The notes under the pieces are model-generated. The model did no database searches, was not told where the DNA came from, and saw nothing but the letters and a program-made list of their open reading frames with translations. DNA of 64,000 bases, taken from Codonopsis lanceolata. Lineage: Eukaryota; Streptophyta; Magnoliopsida; Asterales; Campanulaceae. Positions 44,451-55,509 of this stretch are shown here, one piece after another. The stretch lies in NCBI GenBank assembly GCA_013146195.2, contig CM028379.1:157572437-157636436 (forward strand). The letters run 5' to 3'. Numbering within the stretch: position 1 is the stretch's first letter; each line of letters begins with the position of its first letter. Position numbers and translations under genes: made by a program.

Positions 44451-44757
44451 GGATGAGACAGAGAGAAGAAGGGGGAGGGGTTGACTAATCTGTTGAAAGA
44501 CTTCTCATGTTTTAAAATTGCCCCCTATATTTTTAAGAGATAATGACTATTTTACCCTTCCACAAATGCACGTGCATGTCATATGAGCGTGCTAAATAGC
44601 CAAAAGTTGACAAAAGGGCAAACGGTGTAAAAGTTTTCAGTTCAGGGACCATTTGCGAGGTGTAGGGACGAATTACCAAAAATCCAAAATTACAAGGACC
44701 AATTGTGCAGTTTGCCCTAATTTTTATGACAACCTTAAAAACGAGATATTTATTTTA

Positions 44758-45558
44758 GGGTGAATTCTCCAAATGGTCCCTGAACTTTTTGTCATTTTTA
44801 TAATTGGTCCCTATACTAAAATTCGAAAAAAAATCAAATCCTTGTACTATGTCATTAAAAGCAATTGGTCTTTCCATCCAGTTTCGTCAAATTTGATCTT
44901 CCGCAAATCTTCAATTTCTTGATTGATCTTCCGTAAATCCTCTATTTTTTCTGTTTGATTGATCATATTTTTGTGGTCAACTTCTCAAAGTCTCATTGTT
45001 TTGAGAGACGACAAAGAAATCGTCACGTCAATTTCGCTTGGGGATTGGGCATAGATGGAGCCTGAAAATTGAGGAGTTCGTGTTCTTGCCATGGATAATT
45101 GCAATAGCTTTTCGTCCTTTTCGGATTTGTGGGTTTTGGTGGAGGGAGATATGATGGAGAAGAGTGGTGGATTTGACATTGTGTTTTCGGTCAATTAGGT
45201 CTTCGTTGGGTGGAGTGGTAGTGGTGGTGGGTGTATTCTGGGTTTTGATGGATTTCGTGGTGGTTGAGGAAGGAGCATGATAAAGAGAGGAGGTTGGGGT
45301 GTTTGTAGGTGTTGGAGAATGATGGAGGGGGTGGGGCAACAGTGGTGTTAGTCCCCCTACTTTATCCTAGAAAATTATATTTTTACCCTTTAAAAAATTT
45401 ATGTGTGAAACACGTGTTCAAACTTAATGGTTAAAAATTAATAAAATTTTACGGAGGGGCCAATTCCTTCAAATAAGTAGTACAAGGACCATTTAGATCA
45501 ATAAAGGACAAATAGCAAAATAACATAAAATTTGGGGACCTATTTGGGGAATTCGCCC
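44758..45558. mobile_element. Second Mutator-like element, 9-bp TSD
   Basis: The ends are inverted (GGGTGAATTCTCCAAATGG left; GGGCGAATTCCCCAAATAGG right, reverse-complemented), continuing as ggtcc-rich arms. Exact 9-bp repeats TTTATTTTA flank it (44749-44757 and 45559-45567). The interior (44985-45340) is GC-richer and reads on minus as MARTRTPQFSGSIYAQSPSE or as a Thr/Pro-rich frame. It is probably a captured fragment, source not recognised. It starts 40 bp after the end of the RPI Pack-MULE. Confidence 0.88.
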
Positions 45559-45567
45559 TTTATTTTA

Positions 45568-46490
45568 TATGGTCATGACTCATGAGATTAGATGGCAAAG
45601 CGAGTGGTGTAAATTGATTACTTGAGAATCTAAAAGGCACAAAAAGGGAAGGTTCACAATGTGAGCATGCACAAAGCGTACATCCTAATTGGACCCATTT
45701 TGGTCATAGTCATAACAGAAATAAACTAGCAAAATCCTTTCACATCATCCCCATCTATAGGTTTTTGGAAGTGGATATTAAGTAGGTAGGCTTCTGGAAG
45801 ATCACTCCATCTACAGCCCAAAGTTTTATAGGCCCACTTTCAATACTTCCACAGAACCCCCAAGTCAAATACTCACCAACTCCCGATTTGAATTACTGAC
45901 GTGTGAGTCGTAAGTAATGCAGGAACAAGTTGATGAATACTTGATTTTGTGTATAAAATGATGTATTATTTAATTAGTTTTACATTTTTAGCTTACAAAA
46001 AGAAGTGTATAAGATGTTAAATAAGATAATACATACGAAAAATTGATAATTTTATCATTGTATTTTGACCAATTGTTACATTTTGTCACTATATTATTTT
46101 TCGAGCAAAATTGTCATTATATTTGAAAAGAGATATGCAATTGTGTTATTATCACTAACTGTCATCCAATTTTTAACGAAATTAATTTCAGTTGTCTTCC
46201 CTAATATTTTTTTAAAATGTATGAAGATACTTAATGATAGTTTAAGTTAAAAATTAAATGGTTTTATATAAATTATCAGTTTTTTTTCTTTTAGAAGTTA
46301 AAAAAAATATTTTATGAACTAAAAAAAAGGAAATAATGAATAAAATATAAAAAGGCCAATAAGAAGGAAACATATATTGCCAGAATAAAAATTCAGAGAA
46401 AAATATCAATAATATAATAACGATCAATAGCTCACTTAAAAATGACAAAAGTGATTTACCAGCTAAGATTAAATCTTTTAAAAATATTTA
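45568..46490. other. Intergenic AT-rich sequence with a possible orphan MULE end
   Basis: The stretch at about 46040-46200 (ttatcattgtattttgacc.., then ttgtcactatatt) has the style of a long Mutator-like inverted repeat, but no partner is found. Short open frames here are not supported. Confidence 0.3.
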
Positions 46491-46494
46491 ACGG

Positions 46495-46975
46495 TTGGCC
46501 CCCAAACTTCAGACAGGGAGCTGCCTGCTCGTTATGTCTGGGCGACCAGAGATCCTTCCCTGCTAGCTCGCTTCTGGGTTGAACTCGAGTTATGATGGAT
46601 GCATGTGATTCACTTATAGCTACGCTCGTTGAGACATCGACCTACTCGTTAGACTCTTGGCCCCAAGACGACAGGCAGGAGGCTGCTTGCTTGATATGAT
46701 TGGGCGGCCAGAGATATGTCCATGTTCGCTACACTCTTGGGCCCCAGACAACAGACAGTAGGCTGTTTGCTCGGTATGTCTAGGCAGCCAGAGAAATATT
46801 CTTGCTCGCTACACTCTTGACCCCCAGACGGCAAACAGGAGGCTGCTTGCTCGTTATGACTGAGCGACCAGAGATCTGTCTCTGCTCGCTACACTCTTGG
46901 TCCCCAGATGGCAAACATAAAGCTGCTTGCTTGATATGACTAGGCGACCATAGATCTGCCCCTGCTCATTTATGA
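46495..46975. repeat. 80-bp minisatellite array
   Basis: The phrase ACTCTTG(G/A) starts at 46653, 46733, 46813 and 46893, an exact 80-bp period. The unit also contains ggctgcttgctcg and gcgaccagagatctgtc. A fifth, separated copy is at 46498-46570. It is followed by a spacer (about 46574-46615) that reappears in diverged form after the array (about 46968-47010), so the array has a higher-order layout. Confidence 0.88.
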
Positions 46976-47059
46976 GTTGAGCTCAGAACATGATGTTTGC
47001 ACGTGATTATCTCATGACATTGGTGATGGTGTGTTAGGCATGTGACGGTACTTGGGCTT

Positions 47060-47372
47060 TCTGGCTAGGAGCTCAGATACAATTTTTTTAAATTAATATT
47101 ATATCAAATTTTGATACTTATAATTAGAAATAATTATTTAATACCTAATGAATTGTGTAATTCTTCCTTTTCTATTTTCGTTCCATCTAAATTGTAGTGG
47201 ATTGATGGATGACCATGATTATACTTGCATTTAATGTGCCATTTGTTTTCCAGCGAGTTTTATTTCCTATAGATTAAATTCTTCGTATCTGATCACAATT
47301 GAAATAAGTCTATGATAATTAAGTAGTCTGCGCGAAAAAAGGACAAGTAAATCACTCTCGGTTTAATCTAAT

Positions 47373-47380
<8 letters not shown>
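47060..47380. other. Intergenic AT-rich sequence
   Basis: Nothing recognised. Confidence 0.3.

Positions 47381-47451
<71 letters not shown>
47378..47451. repeat. (AT)n then (TTTA)n microsatellite
   Basis: About 45 bases of AT repeats followed by about seven TTTA repeats, immediately before the first copy of the duplicated segment at 47452. A similar (AT)n tract at about 49990-50038 precedes the second copy. Confidence 0.9.
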
Positions 47452-47453
<2 letters not shown>

Positions 47454-47832
47454 AGTTGGTGAGGAGTCATGTAGTTATGTCACCTCACCCCACTTTTGAT
47501 AAATCTTGATTGTGAAGCATCCACGTAGGCAAACTCTTGGATTTCAAAGACTTTTCATTTTTTGATCATTACCTAATAACAATATCAATTAATAATAGAA
47601 TTGATAAAGAGTATTTATATCATAGTTGTTACAAAATACCTATTGTTATGCTCCTATTATAATTAGTGTTAATAATTACACATTAACTTTCTTAATAACA
47701 ATACCTATATATAAAAATAGAAGTCTAATTACTAAAGAACTCCCACTAATACACTAGGTAAACGGGTTGAAGGAGTCGAAAAGACTGCTCATCTGACTCT
47801 ACCACTTCTTAGCGGCTCCAAGAAATAAAATG
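47452..47832. repeat. Direct repeat copy 1 (about 380 bp), Helitron-associated
   Basis: Roughly 90 percent similar by eye to 50040-50412 over its full length (agttggtgaggagtc.. to ..aataaa), in the same orientation, and each copy is preceded by an (AT)n tract. Confidence 0.85.
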
Positions 47833-47839
47833 TAATTCT

Positions 47840-49490
47840 CCCTCCTTCTCGCCTCCTTTCTCACAAGCCTCCCCCAAACGCCTCTCCTCTCTCTCCTTAC
47901 CGTCGACAGTGTCCCTCCCTTCTTTCTCCGCGCCGACACCCATGCCGTAACTCGAAGCTCCAACGGCCGCAACTCTCACAACTGTAAGCTTTCTCTCTTC
48001 ATCTCTCTATAGTTCAATTTAGTGCAATAGGTTTAGTCTTAATGCCTCTTAATTTATTCTTTCTCGATCTTACTAACACCTGATTTTGAGTTTTGTTTAA
48101 TTGTTCATGGTGTATGATTTGGGTATCAAAGAAATTAAAGAGAGAGAGAGAGAGAGAGTATGGATTGGGAAGGTGTTGTGACAACCGACAACAACATATC
48201 CTTCTCCAGCAATGGCGGTCATTCTAGCTCCACCCTCTTCCAATGTACTCCTTCAAAGGTATCCCCACTTCCCCTTTATTAATATATATGAATTGAAGAA
48301 AATTTTAAATTAGTTCTTTACTTCATGTTATTCTGTAATTTGATTTATTTCATACCCAATTGAGTTTGACAATTTTCACTTTCAGAAGGTCATGCCACTT
48401 TTATTGATAACAATTATGTGTTTCGTTTTTGCAAGATTGGTACTTTCGAGTAGAGATTGAGCCTAAATGGTATGCTTCTTATTTGTGATGTGTATCTGTA
48501 AAAACATTTTATTTGGAGGAATTCCCCTTTCATGGTGTTTATAAGAATATTTTTGTTTTTATTGTACTTTATTGATTGCTCCAATCCCAAATTGAAGAAA
48601 GAAAATCACATCACGAAGACAATTTTGGGTCCCTAGAACTCGGTATAAAATTGGTTAATTACTGTATTGTGTACTACTTTGATCCCATTGTTTTTTTTTT
48701 TTGAAGTTTTTACTCACCCGAAATGAGTGTCAAGTTATGACTGATTAATTGCAAGTTGTGGAGGTATGAGATGAACTTTGGTGGTGGAATGGTTGCCTTC
48801 ACTTTTGAGATAAGATTCTTTACCAAGACCACGAGAGAGTTTACTCTTATGGATTCTTGATGACAATGGTCATGTACTTTCATTCATCAGATTCGATCAG
48901 GTACAAGCATTATATATTATTTATCTGATTAATTTTTCTATATTATAGGAATCGATCAGAATTTAGTACAACCATTAATTAGATGAGTAAAGAAACAATA
49001 TTGAAAATAATATATAGTGGCATGGTTTTACGAGGCACATAGACAACATAGAATATTATTCTATCTCATCTGATCCGGAGAAGAATCTATCGACCTTGCA
49101 TTAGTAGTCGATAACATAGTCTTGCCTTAGGTTTGCTTTTATTAATAATTATGTTTATACAAACTATTCTATATTAATTATTTGAATTCCAAGGCTTTCC
49201 GGATGAATACTTTGTTTCATTATCCTAGATAGAGTCCAAAATAATTAGTGAATTATGTGATATGTGTACATATACTTCCTCAATTTAATTTTACTCTAAA
49301 ATAGCACTTCTCCTGGTTCTTGCCTCAAGTGTACTGCTAAGTTAATTAATTGATTTGCTGCAGGTGGGGTTAATCCATCTACTTCAGGAATTGTAGAATT
49401 TGCACCAAAAGTAGAAAAGATAGTTAATTATGAAAATTTGTTGCGACCGGTGGATTCATTTGCATAGACATATCGTCACAAGAATCGAAG
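47840..49490 (+). pseudogene. Unidentified gene fragment with exon-like pieces
   Basis: A CT-rich leader (47840-47990) ends in a donor-like acaactGTAAGC. After an intron-like stretch and a (GA)n run, an ATG at about 48161 opens MDWEGVVTTDNNISFSSN.. through QCTPSK followed by a donor-like GTATCC (about 48258). A later acceptor-like gcag (about 49363) opens GGVNPSTSGIVEFAPKVEK and ends at a TAG near 49467. Order and splice-like borders suggest part of a plant gene, perhaps captured between the two direct repeats. I do not recognise the family. Confidence 0.35.
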
Positions 49491-49986
49491 TTAAAACTGA
49501 AGATCGGTTCACTAAACAAATATGGTTTCTCAACTACTAAGTTTGTTGACAAATAAGGATGGAACATACACAAGCTACTATGTGTGCTTCATTTGATTGA
49601 AAATGTTTCTTGCCCTTTCTCTTTGGAGTGAATGTATAGAGTGGTAAGTTTGATTTGGACAGCTTTTATGTATATATGACATGTATCATGTGAATCGAAT
49701 CATATGAAACTTTCATTTAGTTACAAGTAAATACTCTCCTCAGGCCAGGAATGATACATTGTCTGTTTGGGAAGATGAATGAAGTAAAATAGTGTATGGA
49801 AACAACTATTTACTCATATCCATATTTTTAAGAAAATAAAAGTTACTTATTATCAAACGAAAGTACTATATTACACAACCAACAATTTGTATATATTGAC
49901 AACTCATTGAACTTTTGTTAGACATAACTTTTGTCAGACAAACGCCTACATACATTCAATAACAATAATCTTTTATAAAATATATT

Positions 49987-50039
<53 letters not shown>

Positions 50040-50042
<3 letters not shown>

Positions 50043-50412
50043 GGTGAAGAGTCCTATGGTTGTGTCTCCTCACCCCATTTTGATAAATCTTGAATGTGAA
50101 ACATCCACTTAGGCAAACTCTTGGATTTAAAAGACTTTTCATTTTTTGATCATTAACTAATAACAATATCAATTAATAATAGAATTGATAAAGAGTATTT
50201 ATATCATAGTTGTTACAAAATACCTATTGTTATGCTCCCATTAAAATTAGTATTAATAATTACACATTAACAATTCTCCTAATAACAATACCTATACATA
50301 AAAATAGAAGTCTAATTACTAAAGAACTCCCCCTAATGCACTAAGTAAACAAGTTGAAGGCGGCTCTTCAAACTCTACCATGTGGCTCCATGAAATAAAG
50401 TATAATTACTTT
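50040..50412. repeat. Direct repeat copy 2 (about 370 bp)
   Basis: Partner of 47452-47832. It is followed within about 125 bp by a Helitron-like 3' end. Confidence 0.85.
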
Positions 50413-50507
50413 ATTGAAGGTTAGTTTTATTGAAACTAAAATAATTCGATTGTAAGCTTAAAGTAAAATTAAGGACTCAAAAAGACGATGGCTCAAAGTA
50501 AAATTTT

Positions 50508-50537
50508 AACGGTGCAAAGCACGGGCTATCTTACTAG
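50508..50537 (+). mobile_element. Helitron-like 3' terminus
   Basis: A short hairpin (GTGC AAA GCAC, 50512-50522) is followed about 11 bases later by CTAG (50534-50537) and then T. This is the usual plant Helitron 3' end (hairpin, CTRR, insertion before T). A 5' TC end could not be fixed, so element length is unknown. Confidence 0.6.
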
Positions 50538-52611
50538 TTCAAGATAAATAGCCATCGTTTGAAGGATTGATATGGTTATATTTTTTGCAACTATATGTAT
50601 ATAAAAGGAGAGGAGTAAGATTTGGAAAGTTTTCTTTAAAAGTGACTTTTTAAATTTAGAAACACTTCTAATTTATATATAAGCCCTTTTTTACATTGGA
50701 AATTAAAGATATAAAATATCATTATTATGATTTATTAGATAAATGATTTCAAAACCTCTTCATATTCTTATTTAATATATTAAAAAAATATGCATAGTAG
50801 AAACATGAGAGATAACAAAATCAAGTTTTTTTTTGTCAATTTCTTTGCATCAATATCTAGGCTAGGAAAAATAAATATGGAATAAAACAACGATTTTGAA
50901 ACTAAATCATATATACACACTTTGAACTAAAACTAATTTACAGGCAATCAATTAATAATAATACTAAGATCTGACAATTTTTTCTCTATTTCATTATAAC
51001 CAAAGTTATTATTATAAAAAAATCTATAAATCAAGATAAGACTAATTTTTTGAGACAGCTAGCTACATGTAAAAAAAAATGGAAACCAAATATTTTTTGA
51101 TTGTTTAGTTACTTATACATGTTAAAAAATTCAGATAAAAAAAGTGATGATGATGAAATTAATCAACATTCAAATCCAATTTATTTGTTAGTTGAACTAA
51201 ATCACGAATGAAAATTAATAAACGAGTTTTGAAGTTAAACAGAGTTTTTGAAATATTTTCGGAAATATGAACATACCAACAAGTTTCTGGTAAGTCGGTG
51301 GTCATAGCTTCCGTTGTCGGACTTTCTTTAGGTAGTAACCTTGAGGTTCGCCAACGCTGTAAAAAATGCATAAATTTTTGCTTGCAATGTATGGTGAAAC
51401 TAGGGTAAAAGTGTTTTCTTTTCGTTTATATACATCAACTAAAACAACGTGATTTTATGAGTGTTTACCAGGTTGTGGTCTAAAAGTTATCCAGAGCACG
51501 GTTTAAACCAAATTTTCAATGTCTATCTATCAATCATATGAATTTTTGGTTCATTTTCCTTGACTCATCTCCTACATTTTATTTTTCTTGGTTATATACT
51601 ATTTTAATTATTTTTTCTTTATGTCTGATTTTTAAATTGAAGCCATAATACTTGAATTATTTTGTAAAAATTACCAATTTTGAAAAATGTAGTTTTTAAG
51701 GTTTTATGACAAAACAAGTTAGTATATCAAAAATAATTTGCCCTTTGTCTGATATTATATGTGCTATCAATTTTTAAAAAAAAAACATTAATGTAACTTT
51801 TATTCATATATATTTATCTGTATATATTTTAATATTACTTTTTAATACGAAAAATGCATTAGTGAATTTAAATTTTGTTGAAACTCCAGAATAGAGAATG
51901 AGAAAAGTTAAAATGCAATTTTTTTAATTACATCACATCAATGGACAATATATATTCTGAAATCTCAAACTGTGAAATAAATTTGAACGATACATAATCG
52001 TAAATATTTCAATTGAATTACAAATTCTGAAGTCTCAAACTGTGAGTTAAATTTGAAGGTTGGAACTCAAATAATGTTGTTTCGTAACATAGTCTATTCA
52101 CTTAAGTTATGCAATGACACGAGATTAATTGTTATAAGACTGAGAAACTATGTTTTAGAAGGTTGAGTTCTTTCAAATGGCAATTTTGGTGATACTCTTT
52201 TGATTTCAAGAATGTCACTGATACTATTTGATCCTAAAATTTCTTTCAAATTTCAGATAAAACATTTTTTGTTGATAATGTCTTACGTAATGTCTATGAA
52301 TAAAAATCATAGTAAGTCATTGTTTAATATAAGACTTCATTTAAAAACTTGTTTTTGTTTATCATAAGTTGTATGTAGCTTTGTCTAGAGTTACTATATG
52401 ATATTTATAGTTGCAATAGTCGTACATGTTGAACGAAAATTATTGTATATAAAAAGTATTCCAAAATTTGTATTATTTTGTTCAAATTTATAGGATTTTC
52501 TAAATTTAATGTTATTGTTTATTATTTTTTATTTATTTTGTTGATATTAAAAAAATTAATTACATATTATTTAACTTTAATTTAGTATATAATTTTATAT
52601 ACATATATAAT
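50538..52611. other. AT-rich sequence, no gene recognised
   Basis: Scattered short open frames (for example minus 51159-51371, MHFLQRWRTSRLLPKESP) lack support. A short phrase (ctcaaactgtga, with ttctgaa upstream) is repeated at about 51954-51978 and 52024-52050. Confidence 0.4.
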
Positions 52612-52636
52612 CCGTGCAACGCACGGGTATGTTTAG
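52612..52636 (+). mobile_element. Second Helitron-like 3' hairpin (degenerate terminus)
   Basis: A perfect 6-bp stem CCGTGC-aac-GCACGG (52612-52626) is followed by GTATGTTTAG. The expected CTAG is TTAG here, so this may be a decayed relative of the end at 50537. Confidence 0.4.
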
Positions 52637-52829
52637 AAATTCGCTGATTTTATCAAATTTTAATTTTTCAAACATTACTCTTCAACGTTCCAAAATATGG
52701 GTTCTTATAAGTTATACCAGAACTCTTCAACCGTCAATTCATCACCGTATTAATTACGGAATATATGCAATACATTAATTGCTAAGTATAATAATATTTC
52801 AATATGTTTGAACACATGTCTAATTTAGA

Positions 52830-53583
52830 TTCCATTTGTTTCACGGAAAATGATTTCTAGAAAATAGTTTTCGGAAAATGATTTTTGAAAAATAAAAAGA
52901 TTTTATTTTCAGATGTTTGATAATTTTTTTAAAAAATATGCCGAAAAACATTTTCTAGTGTTTGGCAAACGCACAGAAAATATTACAGAAAACAATATAT
53001 GAATAAATACAAAAAGTATATTCTAATATTAATACTCATATTGATTATAAAATATTGTTGAACTTTAATTAATTTTCTTTTAATAACCCTCAATTTATCA
53101 TTAATGATGTCAAATCAATAACGTTCATATTTTTTCAATTTCACAAATAGAAATAATTTTTTTTATAATTGATATGAAAAAATGTTTTAAAAAATAAAAT
53201 ATATAATGTTTGTGATGTTTTTAAATAATATATATAGTGGACACTAATTTTAGGACGTAGTGAGTATTTATTAAAAATATAATTTATAAATAATGTGCAC
53301 ATTATATTTCCAATCAATTTATTTGTTGAGTAAAATATTATGCGTATGTAAATATGTGTAATTGTGGAAGGGTGCGGAAGGGTATTCGAACATTCGGAAA
53401 ATGACTTACGGAAAATAAATTTGTAAGTCATTTTCCAGAAAAAAAAAAAAGGCTTGATTTTCTGTTGACTTGGAAAATCTTTTACGTTAACTTCGAAAAA
53501 TCTTTTACAATTATTACATTTTTCTGAGATTATCAAATATCAAAAATGAGAAAAATATTTTCCGTAAAACAAACAGAATCATA
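52830..53583. mobile_element. MITE/TIR element with GGAAAAT-rich ends
   Basis: The left end TTCCATTTGTTTCACGGAAA and the right end, reverse-complemented (TTCTGTTTGTTTTACGGAAA), are an inverted repeat. Subterminal GGAAAATGATTT/AAATCATTTTCC-like motifs recur. No coding. Confidence 0.6.
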
Positions 53584-54027
53584 TATAGGTTATACCAGCT
53601 TGTATTAGTTGAGGGGTAACACAAAATTAGATTTTTCCCTATTATATTCTCTATGTCTCGTTTATATTAGCTAGAAGAGAGAAGCTAACCATTCAGAATC
53701 TTCAATAAATGGTACAATCGCCCATGTGTAGTTTTTGGATATTCATTTATACATTTTATTACTTAACTTTTTCATAATATTTTTCATACATTTATTTAAT
53801 TTTACAAAATTATACCGCAACTGATATTACTATTGATATGATTTTTATTTTTTAGAGGTTTAAAGTTGTTAAGTAAACTAATATATATATATATATATAT
53901 GTATGTATATGTGAGTCGAAGGGTGTATGTACAGTGTCTATGTAGCCGTTTGGTAATTAGATTAATGTTGAATATGATTAATAAGTCAAATTTTTGGATG
54001 TTTGGAACCAAATAGATGATTTGGACT
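53584..54027. other. AT-rich flank of the TCP fragment
   Basis: Includes a short AT/GTAT microsatellite at about 53880-53912. No gene. Confidence 0.35.
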
Positions 54028-54582
54028 ATGGCGCCGCCTAGACGGGTGTCAAAAGACCATCGTACAAAGGTGAAGGGCTGCGGCAGGAGGATTCGCATGC
54101 TATAATTGAAGCCACTGCGACCGGAACCATCCCGGCAATAGGCGTGAACGCCAACGACACTCTCAAAATTCCCACTTCAAGTTGAGCACCACCGATAGCG
54201 AGGGGGAGGGGGGAGCAAATAAGAGACGTAAACAGGCTTGTAACATCGAGTTTTTCAATGTGAACGACTATGTTGTTTCTTCCTCTTCTAGTTTTGCCCA
54301 TGTTGCACCCATCACCCCACAGGGGCTCGTACCGGTCTGGACTATGGGTGCAACCTCCAATGCGGTGCCTGGCAGGGTGTTTTTTATGATTCCCCCAAGT
54401 GGGCACACTATGTCAGTCTCCCCCGCACAACCCCATCCGTGGGCATCTCGGTCGGTGCTTCCCCTGTTTTCAACATTTCAGGCAAACCCATTTCAAATTA
54501 TGTGTCAGCTATGCAACCGGGTGTTGTTAATTCAGGTGGCCACGGTGGTGGTGGTACTAGCATATATAGGTCTGCTACATAA
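54028..54582 (+). pseudogene. Class I TCP transcription factor fragment (captured, deleted)
   Basis: TCP proteins are plant transcription factors regulating growth. ATG 54028 opens with SKDHRTKVKGCGRRIRM, the basic start of the TCP DNA-binding domain. The sequence then jumps directly to IIEATATGTIPAIG, which in the family lies just after the helix-loop-helix, so about 30 residues including both helices are missing. Frameshifts at the junction and near 54178 precede GGANKRRKQ, TPQGLVPVWTMG and FFMIPP. In another frame the tail reads NISGKPISNYVSAMQPGVV and ends at TAA 54580-54582. Motifs fit class I (PCF-type) TCPs of the TCP8/14/15/22 kind. It is non-functional. Confidence 0.85.
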
Positions 54583-55125
54583 GTGTCAGCTTTCATTTCT
54601 CGATGAGTCAAGAAATGTTGATTTCGTGGATCCGATTTTGAGTCCCAATGGCCGAAGCGATTCTATTTTGTTTCCACCCAAGAATAATGGTGGTGGTGGT
54701 GGTGGTGGTAGTAATTGGGGCGATTTGGGGAATTGTGGTGATGGGCACCACCACTTTGAATGTCAAATTTTGGAACAGGGGCAGGGGCTGTGGACGGAGA
54801 CGGAGATGGAGATGGCCGGAGCAGGGGCTGTAGACGACGAGAGAGTGTGGGAGAGAATGGGGAAGGAAGGCGTAGAATGAAAGCGTGGGTTTGTGGAGAG
54901 AATTTGGACCGATTCCCTTTTTCTTTTTTTTTTTTATTTTGAACCACTAACACTACTAAGGGTAAATTTGAAATTTCATTAAAAAAATTGACGGTAAAAC
55001 TGACGGTAACCCAGTGAGGGGGTAATCTCTTAATAAAACTCTACTTTAAGGACCAAACACATTTCAAAAGAAATACAAGGACCAAACACATAGTTTATGG
55101 ATAGTTCAGAGACCAAATAATTATT
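54583..55125. mobile_element. Right part of a probable Pack-MULE carrying the TCP fragment
   Basis: After a Gly/GGT-rich tract (54688-54712), 54960-55110 reads as a long Mutator-like right arm (tgacggtaaaactgacggtaac, then two aaggaccaaacaca copies and agagaccaaataattattt). A matching left arm is not found near 54.0 kb, so the element is truncated or its left end has decayed. Confidence 0.45.
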
Positions 55126-55505
55126 TAATCATAATTATTATTCTCTCTCCTCTTAACATCTCTCTTTTAAATCATCTAATTTTTCCTCAAAGTTTTCTTT
55201 CTCCCTAAATCATTTGATTTTCTCTCTTCATGCAATGAAAACATCTCTTTCTTTGAAAAAAAAACACCGATCATATTCTCAATGCATGACAAATGTTTTT
55301 TCATTCTCAACACAATATTTAATTAAAGAGTAATTAATAAAGGTAAATTTAGCAAAATGTGGATAAAGTTTTCTTGAAATCATATAACATCATTTATTTT
55401 GGGACGGTTGTAGTATAGAAGAATTTTGTTGTTAGTCAATCAATGAGTAACAAAGCTTTTAATAACTGGGAATATAAGAGACATATATATTAGGAAATGA
55501 AGAAA
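55126..55505. other. AT-rich intergenic sequence
   Basis: Nothing recognised. Confidence 0.3.
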
Positions 55506-55509
55506 GCAA

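Larger units (their letters stand above)
43102..44717. mobile_element. Pack-MULE carrying a ribose-5-phosphate isomerase fragment
   Basis: The ends are inverted (left GGGCAAACTACACAATTGG, right reverse complement GGGCAAACTGCACAATTGG) with similarity continuing about 40 bp. Exact 9-bp direct repeats TAATTTTTA flank it (43093-43101 and 44718-44726). It carries no transposase but holds a host gene fragment on minus (about 43860-44450) and a nested MITE (about 43345-43530). This is a textbook Pack-MULE structure. Confidence 0.92.

Noticed and set aside
54663..54953. His-rich minus-strand frame opposite the TCP fragment
   Set aside because: It is the antisense of a GGT/Gly-rich tract; the plus-strand TCP motifs explain the sequence.
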